Origin: Ambrosia x helenae | Lineage: Eukaryota > Streptophyta > Magnoliopsida > Asterales > Asteraceae | DNA length: 64,000 nucleotides | Assembly: GCA_030844895.1 (NCBI GenBank) | Contig: JAUTDX010000511.1 | Coordinates: forward strand, 1-64,000 | Reading direction: 5' to 3' | Shown here: piece after piece, positions 58,876-64,000 of the stretch | Layout: each line of letters opens with the position of its first letter | How positions within the stretch are numbered: the first letter of the stretch is position 1 | The notes under the pieces: model-generated | What the model was told of the DNA's origin: nothing | What the model saw: only the letters and a program-made list of their open reading frames with translations | Databases searched by the model: none | Position numbers and translations under genes: made by a program

Positions 58876-60978
58876 TGTTGAAAGTTAATCCTAAAACGTG
58901 TATAAGTTGAAAGGTGAAAGACCAAAGTGAAATATTGGTTTAGATTAGTTTGAATGTTTGAATTATCTTATTTGATTAACTGGTAGAGATAATGATGTTT
59001 GGTTAGAATTAGATTATGATTGCTAATAGTATTTGAGTAGGATTAGTATGTTTAATTTAGCATAAATAGGGGTCTAGGTTAATGGTTTTATTTGTCCTTT
59101 GTTTGTTTGTTCGTTTGATATGTAAAAACAGTCGCGGGTTTGTCCCCCCAAATATCTCGTGTTCGTGTTTGATCTAATTGTCTGGGCCAACAATTGATAT
59201 CAAAGCTTGGCTGTTTGAGAGTCGTTTTTCAAGAAGGGGGCAGCCCCTAGCGGGGCTGTAACGGCGGTAAAACCAACAGTGGTTGGTGTTGCGGTTAGAA
59301 AACAACTCAGAGAACAAGTTCGTGATCGGAAGAGAGTTTTGATTGAAAATCAGCAGTTGATTTTTATTTGGTTGATTGTCGAATAGAAAAAAAAAACAAA
59401 AGGGCAGTTGGTTTCGTGGAGTAAAGAAGATTAACAAATCATCGTTTGGCTCGTTGTTACAAACGAAAATATAAATATCATTCATATGGTTGGTGGAGAA
59501 TAATAAAATAAGGTGATTAAGTATGAAATTCAAGATTTGGTTGAAAGTTCTAGAGAGGCTCGTCAAAGTGTAAGACGAATTTGGACCCCCAAAAAGAAAA
59601 GAATGGCTTGTTTTTTAGGGTAAACAGGCAGTGACTGTGGGGTGTTTCTAAAACGGTGACAACGAGATGGTTCGGGTCAACCGATATTAAGGGGACTACC
59701 ATCAAGAAGGTGGTGATGACCAAAGAAGTGCATGTGGGTTGCGTCTTGTGTTGATCGCTAGTATTTGATGGTTTCTTTGCTAATGGCGGTTATGAGTTGG
59801 TTCGAACCAGCTGGTGTCACGGCAAGTGATAGTAAGGGCGGCATGGGTCAAGTGCTTGAGCCGTGAAGAAAGTTTACACAGTAGGTTTTGATCGTAACAA
59901 TTGTGTTTGTTGATGGAGGTTATTAGCGAGCCCGAAAGAAAAACAAGCTGCGTGTTTGTTTTGTTGATTGTAAGCCCGAAAGAAAAACAAGCTGCGTGTT
60001 TGATTTGTTGATTGTAAGCCCGAAAGAAAAACAAGCTGCGTGTTTGTTTTGTTGATTGTAAGGCAACAAGTGTTGCTCGGGTGATGTGAAAATAATCGTG
60101 AAGCAAATATTATCCAGGTTTGCGAAATTGTTTCCGGTTAAGTAGGTGAATCAAGAATATTGTTCTTGATGAATTAAAGAAAGTTTTGTGGTGTTGGAGA
60201 TTGGTTTCGGGATCGGGAATCAATTCCAATTGAAAAAAGGTTTGCGGTGTGTGGAGATTGATTTCGGGATCGGGAATCAATTCCAGCTGAAAAAAGCAAA
60301 CCCAAGAATGAATGAGCCCTCAAAGCAGATCTTGATGAATGAGCCCTCAAGAGAAGATCTTGATGAATGAGTCCCCGAAGAGCAGATCTTGATGAATGAT
60401 GTCTTCAAGAGCGGATCTTGAAGATGAAAGAAAGAGATGATGCAGTCAAGAGTAGATCTTGAAGAAAGGAAGAATGCAGTCAAGAAACCCGTTTTCGAGT
60501 TGACGCATGAAGGTCAAGAACCTGCGTGGTTTGATCAAGAAAGATAGTAAGATGAACCTGCGTGGTTCGTTCGAGAAGAAAAGCAAGAGCGATCAAGACC
60601 CAGAGTGGTCAGATTGGGGAAGTAAGAGAAGCATGGTCGGGTTTTAGGATTAAGGGGGAATGTTGAAAGTTAATCCTAAAACGTGTATGAGTTGAAAGGT
60701 GAAGGACCAAAGTGAAATATTGGTTTAGATTAGTTTGAATGTTTGAATTATCTTATTTGATTAATTGGTAGAGATAATGATGTTTGGTTAGAATTAGATT
60801 ATGATTGCTAATAGTATTTGAGTAGGATTAATATGTTTAATTTAGTATAAATAGAGGTATAGGTTAATGGTTTTATTTGTCCCTCGTTTGTTTGTTCGTT
60901 TGATATATAAAAAGAGTCGTGGATTTGTCCCCCCAAATATCTCGTGTTTGTGTGTTGATCTAATTGTCTGGGCCAACA
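58876..60978 (+). mobile_element. LTR retrotransposon 3, small and non-coding
   Basis: LTRs 58876-59192 (317 bp) and 60661-60978 (318 bp) start TGTTGAAAG and end GGCCAACA. The duplication TTTAC is at 58871-58875 and 60979-60983. After the left LTR comes a degraded Met-tRNA-type PBS (TTGATATCAAAGC), and TTAAGGGGGAA precedes the right LTR. TATA boxes lie in both LTRs (CATAAATAGG near 59064; GTATAAATAG near 60845). The 1.47-kb interior has no gag or pol but several short tandem arrays. LTRs differ at roughly 15 positions (about 5%). It resembles a TRIM/LARD-like derivative. Confidence 0.9.
59929..60061. repeat. 44-bp tandem repeat in LTR element 3
   Basis: Three near-perfect copies of a 44-bp unit containing AGCCCGAAAGAAAAACAAGC and TGCGTGTTTGTTTTGTTGAT. 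Further arrays follow: a two-copy unit at 60195-60297 (GATCGGGAATCAATTCCA) and about four copies of a unit with CAGATCTTGATGAATGA at 60325-60420. Confidence 0.9.
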
Positions 60979-60983
60979 TTTAC

Positions 60984-61943
60984 ATACATAGAGATCCCGC
61001 ACAATATTGCAGGATGGACAGTTTACAAAGTATAAGGTAAAGATAACTTAAGAAAACTTAGCATTAAAAGATAAAGAAGCAATATGTTCCCCGTGCTATG
61101 CGGTGGAATCATTTGATAGCGTTCACGGGTTGTTCGATCAAAATAGGGTACTGGCACAGTTTCGACAATGCATTGTCAAGAAAAAAAAAAAGAATCAACT
61201 CACCAAAATAGCAACAAGAGTTAAGCATGAAAAGATTGAATTGTTTCGTTTTTTTTATCTTTTTTAAACACTTTATGAGTATAAGTTAAAACAATGGTTT
61301 AAATATGTATAAGTTGAAATGGTATATTACAAACGAAATGCAAACTTGGTTACTGATGAGGTATGTCCCGGCTCGGTCAAGCCGGTCAACACCTGACGTT
61401 ATTTACTAATATATATTATTTATTATTAACCCAATAGTGAGGCCCATCACAATATAGCTTGTATTAAGCTTTCTAGGCTGAGGGTTTTATGGAGGCAACC
61501 CCCTAACGGGGCTTGGTGTCAATGGGCTATGTGTCCATAGTTAGGGGTCTGTGATGGTGGCCCATTAGTTCCCTATTTAAGAGGTTCACCTCTAACCCTA
61601 GGGAACAGGTTGGAGTCTATCACACTTTTTGCGTCTGTGATGGGAGGAAACTCCTGGCAGTCGCCTCCATCCCTCTTTCTTTTCCTTTTTTCTTGTTGCA
61701 GATCTGGATCTTGGAGACGGAGAGGACGATGTGTGGGCCTCGTTCATCATCGCTGGAATATCTACCGTAAAGGTATATGTTTCTTCAGTTACATAGTAAC
61801 GCACTTACAATACACAATATATGCCCTCTTTTCGAGTCTCAAATTTAAATTGTAGCAAAACGTACTAGCATTTAATCTCTCTTTCTCTCACTTCCGTCGA
61901 TGCCAACCTTTTCTCTAACTGGTGTAGCTACATCTTAAAAACA
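60984..61943. other. Intergenic DNA with a promoter-like repeat
   Basis: No gene accepted. 61360-61860 has a GC-richer stretch with CTATTTAAGAGG (a TATA-like word at about 61572) followed by TCTAACCCTAGG and a possible exon-like ATCTGGATCTTGGAGACGG. It resembles the transcribed part of an LTR, but I could not find ends. The overlapping frames 61610-61855 and 61804-61598 are not convincing genes. Confidence 0.4.
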
Positions 61944-63337
61944 CATGATGTAGCGGTCAGAGCAATGAAGATAAGAACTAGATCTTTGTGATCGCAAGTT
62001 CGAATACAAGCCAACACGAGTTTTATCCTCCAGTGTTACCTCAGAGAACATAGTTCTTGTAGGGGCATAACGGCTATCATCCCTTCTAGTACACTAGAAA
62101 AGACGTGGTAAGGTTCTCATGGAACGCCAAAGCCCCACACCGATGTCAGCGTGAACGGTTTAACAAAGCCAGCTCTTGGGTAGGCCAAGTAAAGCCAATG
62201 CTTTGGGCCTTCATAGTTTTTGGGCCCCACAATTTTATAATATATTCTTATATATAGATACATGTAATTTGGGCTTGAAATAGATGTGCACTACAATGAA
62301 TTGAGAAAGACAGAAACGTTAAATGCTTAACAACAGGGTTGGCTCAACTGTTTTGGAGACCTAAAGTGAGTAAAAAAAATTAGGCCCTTTAAAATCACAT
62401 GGGTCTCAATTTAACAACTCAACATTGACCAAACTAACTTGGTAGCAATAGGCAGGAGAGACTTTTTAAAAGGTAACAAGGAGTAATTCAGTAATAGAGT
62501 TAGGGATTGCATTTTTTTTATTGATTTATAATGTAACTACAGTTTCAATGTTTCCAGATAACAAATTAACAACTCAACACTAAACAATCTAATTTATCAA
62601 AAAAAAATATATATATATAAAAGTTGTAGGAAAAAAGCATACCTTGAAGAGATGATTTACTGAACTTGCTATGTTTCCAAAACAACATTTGCAAAAGAAC
62701 AAAACAGTAAAACTATCTGTCCATAAAAGAAATAAAAAATAGATAATGAGCAAAATCCCAAGTGCCCCATGTATGTAGAAATATGACTCAGTTATAATAG
62801 GCTTGCATAAACCTTCAACAACAAAAAAGAATCAGTAACCAAACATGCCAACAATGTGTCATGTAATAAGAGGGAGAGAAAAAAGGACCTACCAAAAAAA
62901 CAAACTAAACTCGTTACAGAAGTGAAGTCACAAAGGTAATCGACTATGGACCAAAAATTACGGTAACGACTATAAACAACCAAACTAGTTTCATGGTTTG
63001 GAAACTGAAATAAAAAACTTACCCATGTCCAAACTCAGAATTTATGGAGATCTACATGGCCTCCCCTATTATTTCACTTTTAACATAACTTTTTATTGTT
63101 TCCCAGACCCAATTAATTGTCAATCCGAATTCCAAACGGTGGTTACAACAAGCCCAAATATGTAAATGGGGCCTTTGTAGAGTGGGGGCCCAAAGCAAGG
63201 GTTTCATTTCACTTGCACTTAAGCCGACGGTTAAGACACATAGTCTGGTTGGATGTGAGGGTGACGGACCTGTCAAGAGACTGATGTGACCGACTCATTC
63301 TCATAAAAAAGATGAATGAAAGTCACCGTTAAAAAAA
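61944..63337 (+). mobile_element. tRNA-derived SINE split by a 1-kb insertion
   Basis: The outer flanks are CATCTTAAAAACA (61931-61943) and CATCTTAGAAACA (63338-63350), one mismatch. The 5' part has a tRNA-like A-box region (TAGCGGTCAGAGC) and B-box region (AAGTTCGAATAC). The 3' end is GAAAGTCACCGTT plus seven A's, like the SINE at 52744. Without the insertion (about 62163-63226) the SINE would be about 330 bp, close to the 358 bp of the other copy. Confidence 0.78.
62163..63226. mobile_element. hAT-like insertion within the SINE, limits approximate
   Basis: The insertion sits between near-duplicates ACGGTTTA (62155-62162) and ACGGTTAA (63227-63234), as an 8-bp hAT duplication would. Its left side reads AAAGCCAGCTCTTGGG..GGGCC and its right side GGGGGCCCAAAGC..TTAAGCCG, like the ends of a common plant repeat with GGGCCCAAAGC words. 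A further end-like sequence at 62335 (CAGGGTTGGCTCAACTG) suggests another nested or rearranged copy. No transposase is visible. Confidence 0.5.
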
Positions 63338-63350
63338 CATCTTAGAAACA

Positions 63351-64000
63351 AAAATTTATGCAATTCATAAGTACATTGTGGCGAAGAGCAAACCAACAGG
63401 AATAACCAAGATGTATTAGAGAAATATGCATTGGGTGTTTTCATTTCATTTTATATATTTTTGATTATCGTATCACATGGGGCATGAGTTGTTATGTGGT
63501 CAAAGTGGGTCCCATAATTAAAGCCTTAAAAATGGTTAAGAGGGGAAGGGCTTGGGTTTTAAATATTAAATTATTTATTTCTTATAAAAAACAATCAATC
63601 GCGTGCAACCACCTCACACACCCATTCGCCCACGCTCAGAAAAAATCCCACGCTAATGGGCCACGCTCATATCCCACGCCACTAGGGGATGGTGTGTGGG
63701 GCTTGAGTCTGAACCCACATCATATCCCACGCCCCCACTACCCTTACTCTAATTGTTAATTAAACATTTTGCTCTAAATTTATGATGGGTTAAAGGTGTA
63801 AGTATTGCTTAAAAGACAAATTTGCCCCTAATTTTTTTTAACATGTGCATTATGTGGTGTACCTAAAGCAATTACACTTGTAATTTTTAAGTTTTAAGAA
63901 GTTACTATAAAATGATTTATAATGGAGTATAGTACAGATACATATACAAATACACACATCAAATATTGATGTACCATCAATGAAGAGAAAAACAACCGAA
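63351..64000. other. Intergenic DNA at the window end
   Basis: No gene accepted. 63630-63740 is rich in CCACGC / CCCACGCC words resembling the end of a MITE, but no matching end or duplication was found. The frame at 63484-63759 overlaps this and has no family features. Confidence 0.4.

Noticed and set aside
59929..60061. CRISPR-like array of spaced repeats
   Set aside because: Units are directly adjacent tandem repeats without unique spacers, inside an LTR element of a plant genome.
63484..63759. 91-residue plus-strand frame
   Set aside because: No family features. The second half is CCACGC-rich MITE-like sequence.

Overview
The window is plant nuclear DNA, most likely from a eudicot of the Asteraceae. 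The evidence is AT-rich DNA with spliced genes, an R2R3-MYB gene, and LTR, CACTA, MULE, Helitron, hAT, PIF and SINE elements of plant type. The Asteraceae call rests on remembered similarity of the gag-like proteins and LTRs and is an inference. It is a transposon-dense intergenic region. One host gene is convincing: a MYB46/MYB83-type secondary-wall regulator on the minus strand at 14308-16357.

Layout. 304-5063 is a CACTA element (TSD CCC) carrying a decayed Ulp1-like protease gene next to a captured germin-like fragment. 5304-13083 is a minus-strand LTR retrotransposon (TSD TTAAG) with gag remnants but no recognisable pol, and a PIF/Harbinger-type element nested in its leader. The MYB gene follows. 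A short Helitron lies at 19149-19774. At 24470-34781, two inverted-repeat MITEs and a 9.4-kb Mutator-like element sit end to end, each bounded by (TA)n. The MULE carries two convergent genes whose inferred exons splice into intact frames: an Ulp1-family protease (about 1097 aa) and a FAR1-type transposase (783 aa). A 5.3-kb Helitron (34929-40258) carries fragments of an inositol transporter gene and a DUF789 gene.

41176-45221 is a second LTR element without pol (TSD AGTTA), whose reading frame is split by a 549-bp hAT-type MITE. A Cassandra TRIM with 5S-rRNA-like LTRs is at 45942-46589. A 1050-bp solo LTR is at 49925-50974. A frameshifted fragment with features of an R2-type restriction-like endonuclease and a poly(A) end is at 51590-52452. 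SINEs lie at 52744-53101 and 61944-63337, the second split by a 1-kb insertion. A short PIF-type MITE is at 54880-55242, and a small non-coding LTR element is at 58876-60978.

Function. The MULE is the only element that looks potentially autonomous: its transposase would act on its own TIRs, and the role of the Ulp1-like protein in transposition is unknown. The other elements look non-autonomous and would depend on proteins supplied elsewhere. Target-site duplications give the nesting order directly in most cases. All boundaries were read by eye; no alignment or database search was run.
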